Below, piece by piece: positions 24,925-36,743 of a DNA stretch of 64,000 bases. The notes under the pieces were generated by a model that was not told the origin of the DNA, did no database searches, and saw only the letters and a list, made by a program, of their open reading frames with translations. Source of the stretch: Elizabethkingia miricola (GTDB taxonomy: Bacteria; Bacteroidota; Bacteroidia; Flavobacteriales; Weeksellaceae); contig NZ_LSGQ01000004.1 of NCBI RefSeq assembly GCF_001675285.1, positions 155,839 to 219,838 on the forward strand, given 5' to 3'. Each line of letters begins with the position of its first letter. Positions within the stretch are counted from its first letter, which is position 1. Both the position numbers and the translations under genes were made by a program.

Positions 24925-26802
24925 TTATTTTTGCAATTCAAATTTAAATTTCTGACTATTTCCGGTACCTTTGGTCCATAGCTGTATTTTGGTACCGTTG
25001 GCTGTAAATCCGCCATTAACATCCAAATTCTTATCCGCAGCTATCTTGGGTATAACATTGTAATATCCATTACCCACAGAACTAATATTCCATTTCTGGT
25101 TATCTCCACCTGTATTTTCATAAACGATTATAGAAGCACCATTACTGGTATTGTTATCTTTTACGTCTAAAACCTTAGTATTATTAGCCATTGATTTAAA
25201 TGTATAGCTGCCATCACTATTTTTTGATGCTATCCACTTTTGATTATTTGTAACCGGAGTGTTGCCAGACCAAAGTGAAACAGCTGTTCCGTTTGTTGGA
25301 GTATAACTGTTTACATCCAATACACTGGAATTATTGACAGCTGAAACAATTTTATATATTCCACCATCAATAATGGACTGAGGCTGCTTTGTAATTGCCT
25401 GATCAACACGTTTTTTCAATTCTTCTAAATTAACAGCCGGAGGTGTTGTCGATAATGGTATAGCAGCCGACTGTACTTTAATTGTAGGAGTATATCCTCC
25501 TGAGGACATATAAAACCGATTGGCATTATTCGGAGATATTCCTTGTTCATAATCTACACGCTGCCCAACGGCTCCATCTGTATTTGTAAAACCTGCCTTA
25601 TTTAGGGAAATCCAGTTTCCAGAACTATTTTCTTTGGCCCAGGAATTAAAGTACTCTGCCTCTCGCCTCAGCTGTCCGTTTGAATATCCGAAATTTTCAA
25701 GAAAAGAGTAAAACCCATCAAAATATCTTTGTTCTTTTGGAGCTCTCCATGTAGCAATATAATTCCACCCTGTCTGATCCTCCAGCTTGTACCATGCTGA
25801 TAATAATACAGAATTTGAAGTTTTTTCCTGCAAAACATTCATAATAAATGAAACAGTTTTTCCGGTTTTCCATTGTGCATTTATATAAGTCTGGCCACCT
25901 GTTCCTTCATTACCAAAACTATTATCTGTAACTCCATCCCCTTTATCTACTAATTTTACATAGTCGTCACCGGATATAGTCGGGTCATTATCTGCATCTT
26001 TACTATCCCATACAGAAAACAAAACTCTACGCTCTGTAGTAGAATTAGTTTGGATACCCAAATAACCTCTGTAAAAACCAATAGCCATATAAAATGTATA
26101 TAATGGATCCATCCCTTCAGGAACTTTCACCTCCTGATACAGCCAGTCATAAGATTTTGAGGTTGAGCTGGCAGAACTATAGCTTGCATGTACAGAAGGT
26201 GAAGACTGATAGTTGGTTTGGTTTACCTGAGACTCATTTTGCAGTGCATTAAAAACAAGGTTATGTATAATAATTGAATTATTAGGTTCTGAAACAGGCT
26301 TCAGTTCGTATCTGTAATAGCCTGTTGTTCCTATTGTTACCTTTATATCCGATGTTGTACTCTTGGTTCCGGTCCCGGAAAAGGTAATTTGCTGCTGGTT
26401 TGGAGTAGCACTAAGCCCTGAATAACAACCTGAAATATTGATTTGATAATTTAAATTTTTCCCTTTGTTTACTGTATTTTCAATAGACAAATTATATTCA
26501 CCCTTAGTCTGATAAAGGTAGTAAACAACAGATCTGCTTTTATTAGTCCAGTTAGAAACAACACCTTTGTCTTCAGGATATCCTATAGGGATAGATACAC
26601 CTACCTGATCTGGTGCAAAAGGTTCTGCATAAGCCTTATTAGCAGGGATTATAAATGTATTTGTCAGGGTTACTGCCCGCGCATTGGCTGCTGAGGCCTG
26701 TGACTCCTGAAGCAAAGTATCATTTGTTCCTCTGCAACTCATAAAAAAAGTTGCAACTGTTGCCAGAGCGGCAATTCTCTTTGTTTTGAATAGTTTTTTC
26801 AT
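24925..26802 (-). CDS. DUF3472 lipoprotein with C-terminal ricin-type lectin domain
   Basis: A 625-residue lipoprotein: signal MKKLFKTKRIAALATVATFFMSC with lipobox Cys23. About residues 45-180 look like a DUF5077-type jelly roll (FIIPANKAYAEPF), about 195-430 are DUF3472 (YDWLYQEVKVPEGMDPLYTFYMAIGFYRGYLGIQ, RVLFSVWDSKDAD), and about 485-625 form a ricin B-type beta-trefoil with repeated LDV/NQKW motifs. Likely a surface or secreted carbohydrate-binding protein that acts on host or environmental glycans; catalytic function is unknown. The lectin tail is related to that of the protease at 40660-41991. It is monocistronic. Confidence 0.82.
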   Translation of the reverse strand: MKKLFKTKRIAALATVATFFMSCRGTNDTLLQESQASAANARAVTLTNTFIIPANKAYAEPFAPDQVGVSIPIGYPEDKGVVSNWTNKSRSVVYYLYQTKGEYNLSIENTVNKGKNLNYQINISGCYSGLSATPNQQQITFSGTGTKSTTSDIKVTIGTTGYYRYELKPVSEPNNSIIIHNLVFNALQNESQVNQTNYQSSPSVHASYSSASSTSKSYDWLYQEVKVPEGMDPLYTFYMAIGFYRGYLGIQTNSTTERRVLFSVWDSKDADNDPTISGDDYVKLVDKGDGVTDNSFGNEGTGGQTYINAQWKTGKTVSFIMNVLQEKTSNSVLLSAWYKLEDQTGWNYIATWRAPKEQRYFDGFYSFLENFGYSNGQLRREAEYFNSWAKENSSGNWISLNKAGFTNTDGAVGQRVDYEQGISPNNANRFYMSSGGYTPTIKVQSAAIPLSTTPPAVNLEELKKRVDQAITKQPQSIIDGGIYKIVSAVNNSSVLDVNSYTPTNGTAVSLWSGNTPVTNNQKWIASKNSDGSYTFKSMANNTKVLDVKDNNTSNGASIIVYENTGGDNQKWNISSVGNGYYNVIPKIAADKNLDVNGGFTANGTKIQLWTKGTGNSQKFKFELQK

Positions 26803-27168
26803 AATTATTTTTTGTTTAAATAGTTTTGGTGCCGTTATCTGTATGCAATCATCCAGTCTATGTTTTAAAAATTTAAAACAGAGTTTTGAGACCTCATGTA
26901 AAACAGTATAAATAATGTTTTTAAAATTGGTTGTCTACAGCTAATACAATTAGCCGTCTGATAGCAAACACTTTTTGGATTGTTTTGTCAGGTAATGATA
27001 AAAGATTTCCTAACATAGGAAATGGAATGATCTCTGTTCATGAATAAATAATGTGTTTGGTTATATTTATTCAAAAATAATATAATCTGTTAGATAAAAC
27101 ACTTAATATAAGTCAATAAAACTAATTAATTATTAGATTTTTTAAATACGTCTGTCAGCGGATGAGCA
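26803..27168. other. intergenic, no gene seen
   Basis: This 366-bp AT-rich stretch is the upstream region of the DUF3472 gene and the downstream region of the AraC gene. I see no ORF, clear -7 box or strong hairpin in it. Confidence 0.4.
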
Positions 27169-28155
27169 TCAATTTCTACGATAGTAACTCGGACCCGTGC
27201 CTACTTCATTTTTAAAAGCGACACTAAAAGAAGATGGCGATGAATAGCCCAGGTGATAAGCAATTTCTTTTATGGACATTTCTGAATTTTTAAGTAAATA
27301 AAGGGCTTCTTTCATCCTGAGTTTGGATGCATAGTGAAATACCCCATCCCCAAATAATTCTTTAAAACCATTCTTCAGTTTAAACTCATTAATCCCAAAC
27401 TTTAGAGAGAGTTGTTCGATGGTGTAAAATGACTTTAGATTATTTTCTATAAACTCTTTTATTTCCAGCAGCTTCTGAGTTTCACTTTGGTTAATGTAAT
27501 GTTTATTATTTACGATATCTTCTTCTGTCTGATTTTTAGCAAACTCAAAAATCAGCAGCAGCAGACTGAGTATTCTGCTTTTTATATAATAATCTCTGTA
27601 AAAGCCCTCCAAATCGCATTTTTTTATTTCTAATAAAATACTCATCATCTGTGGTGTAATTGGAAGTCCGTTTGGAAAAAGACTTGCAGATACTTCCATA
27701 TCTACTTTATCTATGAACTTTTGGAGAGCAATGTTATTCTCTGCCAGTTTATGAAAATAGTCCCGTGATACATAGATGTCCAGATGTTTGTAACAGATAT
27801 CTTTTTTAAAATAAATCTCGATATCGGCATATCCTGGTGTAAAGTAAATGTAATGATGCAATAATTTATAAGTTCCGGGATTTCCGTTTACTTTATCTTT
27901 TATCATCTCTGCACCCTCTAAGAAAAAAGCCAGTTCTATGTACTTCGCTTTTTCTATACGGAACTTCATTGTATAATCATTACTGTAGGAAGAAACATAC
28001 TCTTTTACCAGGAATTCTTCTTCATTGTATAGGGTAAGTGATTCAAAATGTCCGATATCATTTGTAAAAACTTCATGTCTGTGGTCTGCATTATCTTCTG
28101 CGAAGAAATCCAAAATCTGCCTTGCTATTATATCTTCTTGCTCTGTTTCTCCCAA
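27169..28155 (-). CDS. AraC family regulator of PchR type
   Basis: A 328-residue regulator. The C-terminal domain reads FKLKNGFKELFGDGVFHYASKLRMKEALYLL and SIKEIAYHLGYSSPSSFSVAFKNEVGTGPS, the PchR-type form. It is homologous to the regulator at 23829 and is transcribed divergently from the TonB receptor at 28254, 98 bp away. The likely role is activation of that receptor in response to a siderophore; the ligand is unknown. The far N-terminus is acidic and lacks a membrane segment. Confidence 0.87.
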   Translation of the reverse strand: MGETEQEDIIARQILDFFAEDNADHRHEVFTNDIGHFESLTLYNEEEFLVKEYVSSYSNDYTMKFRIEKAKYIELAFFLEGAEMIKDKVNGNPGTYKLLHHYIYFTPGYADIEIYFKKDICYKHLDIYVSRDYFHKLAENNIALQKFIDKVDMEVSASLFPNGLPITPQMMSILLEIKKCDLEGFYRDYYIKSRILSLLLLIFEFAKNQTEEDIVNNKHYINQSETQKLLEIKEFIENNLKSFYTIEQLSLKFGINEFKLKNGFKELFGDGVFHYASKLRMKEALYLLKNSEMSIKEIAYHLGYSSPSSFSVAFKNEVGTGPSYYRRN

Positions 28156-28205
28156 AATGAAAAGTATTTATCCTATACTCAAAAGTTTTTCAGAGTATCA
28201 ACAAC

Positions 28206-28213
28206 TAATTTTG
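28206..28213 (+). promoter_or_regulatory. -7 promoter element for the receptor-PepSY operon
   Basis: TAATTTTG, 40 bp before the ATG at 28254; the candidate Fur-type operator lies just downstream. Confidence 0.6.
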
Positions 28214-28220
28214 CCGCTGT

Positions 28221-28247
28221 AAATTTAATTAAACTAATTCTAAATAA
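28221..28247. promoter_or_regulatory. candidate Fur-type operator
   Basis: The minus strand begins TTATTTAGAATTAG, sharing the TTATTTAGA string with three other sites. It covers the predicted transcript start of the receptor gene. Confidence 0.45.
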
Positions 28248-28253
28248 CAACTT

Positions 28254-30638
28254 ATGCATAAGAAGAAGATCCTTTTTTCCGCATTGTTTTTCCCGGCCGT
28301 TATATGGGCGCAAAGCACTGCACAGATAACAGGAAAAGTTGTCAACTCCGATAAAAAACCTGTTCCTGCATTAAAAGTAACATTGAATGATGGAGCTGCA
28401 GAAGCCATAACTGATGAAAATGGTGTATACCACTTCAATAATATCCCTGCTGGTCATTATATACTAAAAGTAGATGATCCGGAAGTAACAAAAACGTATT
28501 CATTTATATTAAAAGAAAACGATCAGTTAACTTATAACTTTGTACAAACCAGCAGTGCATATCAAATTCAAACCGTAAACGTTGTAGCCAACCGCAAAAC
28601 AATGCCTTCATCTACATTAAGACTGGGAGAAAACCTTTTGGTAACACCACAAAATATACAGGTTATCGATCAGCGTTTATTAAATGATCAGCAAATACTA
28701 ACTACCGCCGAAGGACTAAGCCGGAATGTAAGTGGTGTACGTACCATCACCCACCAGGAAGAAGGCAGTGTAGGTATTGCTGTTCGGGGATTTTCCGCCT
28801 CTAACCTGCGAAACGGGATGGATGTAAGCGGAAGCTTTGGGCCACTGCGGGAAGATATGTCTTTTGTAGACCAAGTAGAATTTGTAAAGGGTCCTGCCGG
28901 ATTTATGATGGGTAATACACAGCCTGGCGGCTTTTACAATATTGTAACCAAAAAACCTGTTGGCCGGGAAAAAGGAAATGTCCAGCTGACCCTGGGAAGC
29001 TTTAACCTTTACAGAGCAGCAGCAGATATAGAGAAAAAACTAAGCAAAGATGGAAGATTCTGGGGAAGACTAAACCTGATGGGATCTAAGAACGGATCGT
29101 TCCAGCAATATGTGGAACACGAACAATATGTAATCAATCCGTCCTTTAAGTATCTTATTTCGGACAACACCAACGTCACATTTGAATATATTCTTTCCCA
29201 GAATAACTTCCAGGGTGGTTTTGCAAAATATGCATACGGCATAGATGGCTTCAAAGATGTGAAGAGGTCTTTCACTTTCTCGGATCCGATTATTGACCCT
29301 ACCCGCTCATGGGAACATAATATTTACGGAACCATTAATCACAACTTTAATGACAACTGGTTAATTACCGGTCAGTTTGGTTATATCCGTTCTCAGATGC
29401 AGGGTGAGTCTTTATACGCTAATTACAATGACATCACGCTGGCAGATGATCCTAAAACCGGAAGAAAAAAAGGTGACACCAACCGTGGTATCAGTATCAA
29501 TGATGCACTGAATACTTCTACTATAGGCCAGGTATTTACAAGAGGGAAATTTGATACAGGAAATATCAATCACAACATACTGGCAGGAATTGATATGGGT
29601 AAAAAGTTCTATGTAGCCGATTGGTCTGTACTACCGCAAAACGTGGGTCCTGTTTTCAACATATACAATCCGGTATACGGAAATCTGAAGAAATCTGATC
29701 TTCCGGTTTACGACCGCTCCAAATCACTTCGTGAACGTGGTGCCAATTACCTGAACGATTACTCTTACACATCATTCCACCTTCAGGACGAAGCCCGCTT
29801 TTTAGAAAACAAACTCCGGGTAGCTGCAGGTTTCCGCTACACTTCTACTGTAAAAACTAGTGCCGCTGAAAAAGGTGCTGAGGTAAAGAATTCAGCAGTA
29901 ACACCTCGTTTTAGTGTAACAGGCCTCTTATCCCCTACTTTCACTGTATATGCTTTGTATGATGAGAATTTCCAGGAACAAACCGGAAAACTTGTAAACG
30001 GAGGTTCTGCAGATCCTTCTTATGGAAAAAACAAAGAAATCGGGTTTAAAAAAACATGGTTTGGCGGACAACTGATGACCAACCTTACCTTCTATCATCT
30101 GACAAAAACCAATATATTAACTGCTGCAGGTATACAGTTCCCGGGACTTTCCGAACAAACCGGAAAAGCCACATCGAAAGGTATTGAGTTTGATTTAAAC
30201 GGAAATATTGGAAAAAACTGGAGTATCTTATTCAACTATGCTTATACAGACGCTAAGATAACAGAAGATAATGATGCCAAAAAAATTGGCAGCATGTTAT
30301 ACGGAACAGCAAAACATATTACCAATGCATGGATAAAATATACTATTGCTGAAGGCGACTTGCAGGGATTAGGTTTCTCATTTGGATATGAATATCAGGC
30401 TAAAAGAGCTGCATGGCCGGTTGTATTAGGCAAACCTTACCTTCCGGATGATTATTTTACACTGGATCTGGGAGTATCATATAAAAGAGATAACTACCAG
30501 CTTTCTTTCCTTATAAATAATCTTACGGACCGTTATAATTACGTTGGCTTCTTTCCTGGCGCATGGGGTTACACCCATTACGGATGGAGAGCAACTAATC
30601 CTATAAATTTCAGACTGAATCTTTCTTATAATTTCTAA
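28254..30638 (+). CDS. TonB-dependent siderophore receptor with carboxypeptidase-like N-terminal domain
   Basis: A 794-residue outer-membrane receptor. Signal peptide MHKKKILFSALFFPAVIWAQ; residues about 23-95 form a carboxypeptidase-regulatory-like beta-sandwich (AQITGKVVNSDKKPVPALKV); the plug has VTPQNIQVIDQRLL, IAVRGFSASNLRNGMDVSG, QVEFVKGPAGFMMGNTQPGGFYNIVTKKP; the barrel ends INFRLNLSYNF. Family: ferric hydroxamate or catecholate receptors. It is followed after 5 bp by a PepSY protein, and an AraC gene diverges from it. Confidence 0.92.
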   Translation: MHKKKILFSALFFPAVIWAQSTAQITGKVVNSDKKPVPALKVTLNDGAAEAITDENGVYHFNNIPAGHYILKVDDPEVTKTYSFILKENDQLTYNFVQTSSAYQIQTVNVVANRKTMPSSTLRLGENLLVTPQNIQVIDQRLLNDQQILTTAEGLSRNVSGVRTITHQEEGSVGIAVRGFSASNLRNGMDVSGSFGPLREDMSFVDQVEFVKGPAGFMMGNTQPGGFYNIVTKKPVGREKGNVQLTLGSFNLYRAAADIEKKLSKDGRFWGRLNLMGSKNGSFQQYVEHEQYVINPSFKYLISDNTNVTFEYILSQNNFQGGFAKYAYGIDGFKDVKRSFTFSDPIIDPTRSWEHNIYGTINHNFNDNWLITGQFGYIRSQMQGESLYANYNDITLADDPKTGRKKGDTNRGISINDALNTSTIGQVFTRGKFDTGNINHNILAGIDMGKKFYVADWSVLPQNVGPVFNIYNPVYGNLKKSDLPVYDRSKSLRERGANYLNDYSYTSFHLQDEARFLENKLRVAAGFRYTSTVKTSAAEKGAEVKNSAVTPRFSVTGLLSPTFTVYALYDENFQEQTGKLVNGGSADPSYGKNKEIGFKKTWFGGQLMTNLTFYHLTKTNILTAAGIQFPGLSEQTGKATSKGIEFDLNGNIGKNWSILFNYAYTDAKITEDNDAKKIGSMLYGTAKHITNAWIKYTIAEGDLQGLGFSFGYEYQAKRAAWPVVLGKPYLPDDYFTLDLGVSYKRDNYQLSFLINNLTDRYNYVGFFPGAWGYTHYGWRATNPINFRLNLSYNF

Positions 30639-30643
30639 TCTGA

Positions 30644-31813
30644 ATGAATACAGGAAAGGCTAAGCCTAAAAAGAAACATAACAGAAGCTTATTCTACAGA
30701 ATTTCGGCCTGGCTACATTTGTGGCTGGGCCTGGCTTCTGGAATTGTTATTGTCATTATCTGTCTGACCGGAATTACCTGGTCTTTCAAGGATGAAATAA
30801 CAGACTGGTTGCATCCCGAATTGCAGTCGGATTATATTCCGGATAAACCTATGCTTAATCCTTCGGCATTATACCAAAAAGCAAAAAACCTCTATCCGGA
30901 TCAGGAACCATCCTACATCTGGCGTCCAACAGGAAAAGCTGTGATGATAGGTTACGGGAAAAGAAATCCGGGCTATGTACTTTATCTGGATCCTTATACG
31001 GGAGCCATGCTTCAGAAACCCAGTTTTAAAGAGGAGTTCGATTTTTTTGAATGGACTTTAAATGGGCATCGCTATTTATGGTTACCATCGGAGATCGGCC
31101 GGCCGATTATCAACTACTCTACTTTTATATTTTTCATTACACTGTTTACCGGATTGGTACTCTGGTGGCCAAGAAAATGGACAAAGGCTATGCGCAAGCA
31201 AAGTTTTCTGGTAAAATGGGATGCCAAAACCAAGCGACTGAATTACGATCTGCATAATGTATTTGGGTTTTATGCTATGGTTATTTTACTGGTTGTTGCG
31301 ATGACGGGAATGTATTATGGACTTCCATGGTTCAACAAATTCCTGTATTTTACAACTTCACTGGGGAAAACACAGAAAAAAGAGATAAGAGAACTAAAAA
31401 ATACAGCTCCCTATCAACCTGAGAAATTATCTGAATCTGTACATACAGCCTGGGAAGATGCAGCTAAGAAAACTAAAGCTAAAGGCTATTACCTTTCGAT
31501 ACCACAGGACTCTACTGAAACTATAAGTTTGTTTTTGTATCCTTCTCACCGGCAGTTTTACAATCTTCAGAATTTCAGTTATGATCGAAATTCAGGAACT
31601 GCATTGTCGGGAAGTTCAACTCATGCACAGTCATTTGAAAAGGCTGACTTTGCAACCAAGGTAAGAAAGCTTAACTATGATCTGCATGTAGGATCCGCAT
31701 TGGGCGGAATATGGGGTCGGATATTGTATTTTTTCATTACCATTATCGGAGCATCACTTCCTATTACAGGGTTTCTGGTCTGGTGGTTCAAGAAAAAGAA
31801 AAAAACTGCCTAA
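30644..31813 (+). CDS. PepSY-associated TM helix protein
   Basis: A 389-residue inner-membrane protein with segments WLHLWLGLASGIVIVIICLTGITW, YSTFIFFITLFTGLVLWW, LHNVFGFYAMVILLVVAMTGMYYG and ILYFFITIIGASLPITGFLVWW. It is a homologue of 17823-19013 and follows the receptor gene by 5 bp. By family it is a putative ferric-siderophore reductase. A strong 33-bp palindrome follows the gene. Confidence 0.88.
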   Translation: MNTGKAKPKKKHNRSLFYRISAWLHLWLGLASGIVIVIICLTGITWSFKDEITDWLHPELQSDYIPDKPMLNPSALYQKAKNLYPDQEPSYIWRPTGKAVMIGYGKRNPGYVLYLDPYTGAMLQKPSFKEEFDFFEWTLNGHRYLWLPSEIGRPIINYSTFIFFITLFTGLVLWWPRKWTKAMRKQSFLVKWDAKTKRLNYDLHNVFGFYAMVILLVVAMTGMYYGLPWFNKFLYFTTSLGKTQKKEIRELKNTAPYQPEKLSESVHTAWEDAAKKTKAKGYYLSIPQDSTETISLFLYPSHRQFYNLQNFSYDRNSGTALSGSSTHAQSFEKADFATKVRKLNYDLHVGSALGGIWGRILYFFITIIGASLPITGFLVWWFKKKKKTA

Positions 31814-31836
31814 TTTAACTATTCTGTTAGGAAAAT

Positions 31837-31869
31837 AAACCTCATAGGTTTTCGAAACCTATGAGGTTT
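31837..31869 (+). terminator. 33-bp palindromic terminator, repeat family
   Basis: Perfect 15-bp arms (AAACCTCATAGGTTT and its complement) around TCG, 24 bp after the PepSY stop. It is the sister copy of the palindrome at 14021-14053. Confidence 0.75.
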
Positions 31870-32002
31870 ACGTAATAAAATATTAAATGCCAAAAAGTTA
31901 AAGAAGAAAATCATTTTACCATTTAGGAATTAAGAGATTTAAGTTGGATTCCCAATACGGAGTTATCTTCATTTCATTCCAGATAATTCCAATGATATAA
32001 TA

Positions 32003-32035
32003 AAACCCCAAAGGTTTTAAAAGCCTGTGGGGTTT
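32003..32035. terminator. bidirectional terminator before katG end
   Basis: Stem CCCCAAAGG / CCTGTGGGG with one mismatch, and T runs on both strands outside the stem. On the minus strand it is the terminator of katG. Confidence 0.65.
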
Positions 32036-32085
32036 ATATAAATACCTAATTCAGATTTAATCCGAAGTAGTGTTTTATTGAAATA

Positions 32086-34633
<2,548 letters not shown>

Positions 34634-35173
34634 ATGTATAAATTATCATCAAATCTAAGTGACTTCAATAAAGAGCAATCTTTTGAAAGTACCAACCAGA
34701 AATGTATAAAGGATATTATAGAAAGTTGTCTAAATAACAACTATGATGGTGTACAAATAGATAAAATACTCGCTTTTTACAATATTAAAAGTATTGAACA
34801 GCTAAAGCTTTATGCAATGGACTATTTGCTATCTTATGCCAATAATATTCTTGATGACAATATCATTACAGATAGTGAATATTATGATTTTAGTTTTTTA
34901 AAAAAGATTTTTAGAATCCATGAGGGGGAATTTATGCAACATAAAAATTTCGCAATACGGGAAATCCTACAGCAGCAGTTCTTAAGACTTTATTCTGATA
35001 ATTATATTAGTCATGATGAAGCTATACAAAGTGTACAATTACAGGGACTTTTTGATTTAAGTTATGATGAATTTGAAACTTTAAAAAAAGATGAAATTAT
35101 TACGGCTTTATTAGAAGGGGCAAACCCCGAAGACTTGGATATATCTTCATTACCAAAAGGGTTTAAATTATAA
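34634..35173 (+). CDS. hypothetical protein, AT-rich
   Basis: A 179-residue helical, acidic protein without signal peptide or membrane segment. A central segment (NNILDDNIITDSEYYDFSFLKKIFRIHEGEF) has the spacing of TerB- or EF-hand-like helical pairs, but I cannot assign a family. It is followed by a lipoprotein gene after 36 bp. The codons are more A/T-rich than those of katG or cobW, which may point to later acquisition. Confidence 0.65.
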   Translation: MYKLSSNLSDFNKEQSFESTNQKCIKDIIESCLNNNYDGVQIDKILAFYNIKSIEQLKLYAMDYLLSYANNILDDNIITDSEYYDFSFLKKIFRIHEGEFMQHKNFAIREILQQQFLRLYSDNYISHDEAIQSVQLQGLFDLSYDEFETLKKDEIITALLEGANPEDLDISSLPKGFKL

Positions 35174-35209
35174 ATATATAATATAAGTTAAATTATTATT
35201 TAAATTCTG

Positions 35210-36034
35210 ATGAAACTGGTCAATAGAATTACACTTACATTAATCTTAAGTCTTCTTTATAATTGCTCAAAAAAAGATACTATCCAAGATGTTAAAAAAA
35301 TCAATGAAGTAATTACATTTACTCCTGCTGAAAGTATAAGTACATACATTAAACATCCTAATAAAGAGGACAGTTTATGTAATAGAGATATTGCAAGAGC
35401 AAAAAGAGATTTGAATAAGTATCCTAAAATATATGTGCAAATTTTTGGTGAAATATCTTGTTGTAAAATATATAATGAAGAATTAGAAAAGCTTGCAATA
35501 AAGAAAGGCTATACCTTAATACATGAAGAAATTAGCGATGTTTTACACCCCAAACAAAGACAAGGCTGCTATAGTGCATATGTAAAGAGTATAATGCAAC
35601 AACGGTTAGGAGAAAATTATTTAAAGAAACTAGAATCTGAAGCAGATTCGTTATTAATTGAAAACATTAAAAACAAAGACAGAATTGTAAGCATCTACAA
35701 ACTAGAAGATAATCAAAAACCATATCTTATAAAAAAAGATGAAGTAATAAGAGAAGAATATATTCCAGAAATAAAAACAGGATTAAAACTAAAGCAGAAT
35801 ATAGGAAATTATCTCTTTTTAGATCTGCAATTCATTATAAATAAGAAGGGAAAAATTCATGATTTAGAAGTTACGAATTGGGTGAATGAATATCCTGAAA
35901 ATGAAAAATATAGGAAACAGCTTGAAAAAATTGCTAAAGAAACCATGTTAAAAAATTACAACAATTGGCATCCAGGAAATTATAACGGAAATTTAGTATC
36001 TGTAGAAAATAGTTTTAGAATTATATTTGAATGA
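35210..36034 (+). CDS. hypothetical lipoprotein with TonB-C-like tail
   Basis: A 274-residue protein with a short hydrophobic leader ending in Cys19 (LILSLLYNC), a relaxed Bacteroidota lipobox. The middle has four further Cys (CNRDIARAK, ISCCKIYNEE, RQGCYSAY), possibly paired in the periplasm. The last 80 residues (GNYLFLDLQFIINKKGKIHDLEVTN...YNNWHPGNYNGNLVSVENSFRIIF) follow the pattern of TonB-C-like domains common in Flavobacteriia. Function is unknown. It probably forms a unit with the preceding gene. Confidence 0.65.
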   Translation: MKLVNRITLTLILSLLYNCSKKDTIQDVKKINEVITFTPAESISTYIKHPNKEDSLCNRDIARAKRDLNKYPKIYVQIFGEISCCKIYNEELEKLAIKKGYTLIHEEISDVLHPKQRQGCYSAYVKSIMQQRLGENYLKKLESEADSLLIENIKNKDRIVSIYKLEDNQKPYLIKKDEVIREEYIPEIKTGLKLKQNIGNYLFLDLQFIINKKGKIHDLEVTNWVNEYPENEKYRKQLEKIAKETMLKNYNNWHPGNYNGNLVSVENSFRIIFE

Positions 36035-36097
36035 TCATAATATACCCAACTGGCAGCAAAATTGCAGAGGACACTATACATCATTTAAAATATTGGT

Positions 36098-36526
36098 ATG
36101 AAATTATTATCTAAGATTGCTTTATCATTATTAGTTATGACCTCTGTCATGGCCTGCATCCGTTCAAAGCAGACACAACAGGAAACTCTGACAAGTATAA
36201 AGGGTAATGAGCAATATTATAAAGGCAAAGACCTATCTGAACTCTTGAAACAAGTTCCCGATATGATGTCTGTAAGTATCTTCAAAGACTTTCCGCAAAA
36301 AGGAATAACAAGTCTCAGAATTGCTTTTTTAAAAGATAAAGACTTTAATCAGGAGGCTAATCTTAACAAAAACCCTTCCCATATTGTTGTTTACACAGAG
36401 CAGAACCCCAATAAACCAGTTGAGATATCTGATGATAAAGGAAGTGAAGATTTGAATATGAAAGAAACAGCCTCCAAATATGGTAATTTAAAAATCACAG
36501 CTGTACATACTGTAATTTCTCAATAA
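36098..36526 (+). CDS. small hypothetical lipoprotein
   Basis: A 142-residue protein with signal MKLLSKIALSLLVMTSVMAC (lipobox VMAC, Cys20). The mature part is hydrophilic with LSELLKQVPDMMSVSIFKDFP and LKITAVHTVISQ near the end. I do not recognise a family. It lies 63 bp after the previous lipoprotein gene on the same strand and could be the third gene of that unit. Confidence 0.65.
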   Translation: MKLLSKIALSLLVMTSVMACIRSKQTQQETLTSIKGNEQYYKGKDLSELLKQVPDMMSVSIFKDFPQKGITSLRIAFLKDKDFNQEANLNKNPSHIVVYTEQNPNKPVEISDDKGSEDLNMKETASKYGNLKITAVHTVISQ

Positions 36527-36557
36527 TACTTATAATCCCAAACCCAAATTTGTAATA

Positions 36558-36682
36558 GAGACTGTCTCAAAAACCAAAAGTACTATTTTTTGTCGTCCTG
36601 AGCCTGTCGAAGGATCTTTGACTATTAGTATTTTGTGAATGAAATGTTTCGACCAAGCTCAACATGACATCTTTTGAGCTGT
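36558..36682. repeat. dispersed intergenic repeat, inverted-repeat type
   Basis: It begins near GACTGTCTCAAAA and ends near TCTTTTGAGCTG, which are partly complementary, and contains CCTGAGCCTGTCGAAG and a mirrored TTTCGACCAAGCTCA. The inner strings match the elements at 38009 and 11612. Confidence 0.45.
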
Positions 36683-36704
36683 TTTATTTTATAAATATTT
36701 TAAT

Positions 36705-36719
36705 TGCAACTTAGTTGCA
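36705..36719. promoter_or_regulatory. candidate metal-regulator operator on the cobW promoter
   Basis: TGCAACTTAGTTGCA is a perfect 15-bp palindrome over the -33 region (TTG at 36715) of the cobW promoter. A Zur- or other Fur-family repressor is inferred from the gene's role in metal supply. Confidence 0.5.
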
Positions 36720-36735
36720 TTAAAATAAAATATGC

Positions 36736-36743
36736 TATATTTG
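36736..36743 (+). promoter_or_regulatory. -7 promoter element for the CobW-type gene
   Basis: TATATTTG, 18 bp after the TTG of a -33 element, which is the usual spacing. Operator-like palindromes lie on both sides. Confidence 0.65.

Noticed and set aside
17823-31813. A complete siderophore biosynthesis and uptake island
   Set aside because: Uptake, reduction, export and regulation genes are present, but no NRPS, NIS synthetase or catechol-pathway gene is in the window.
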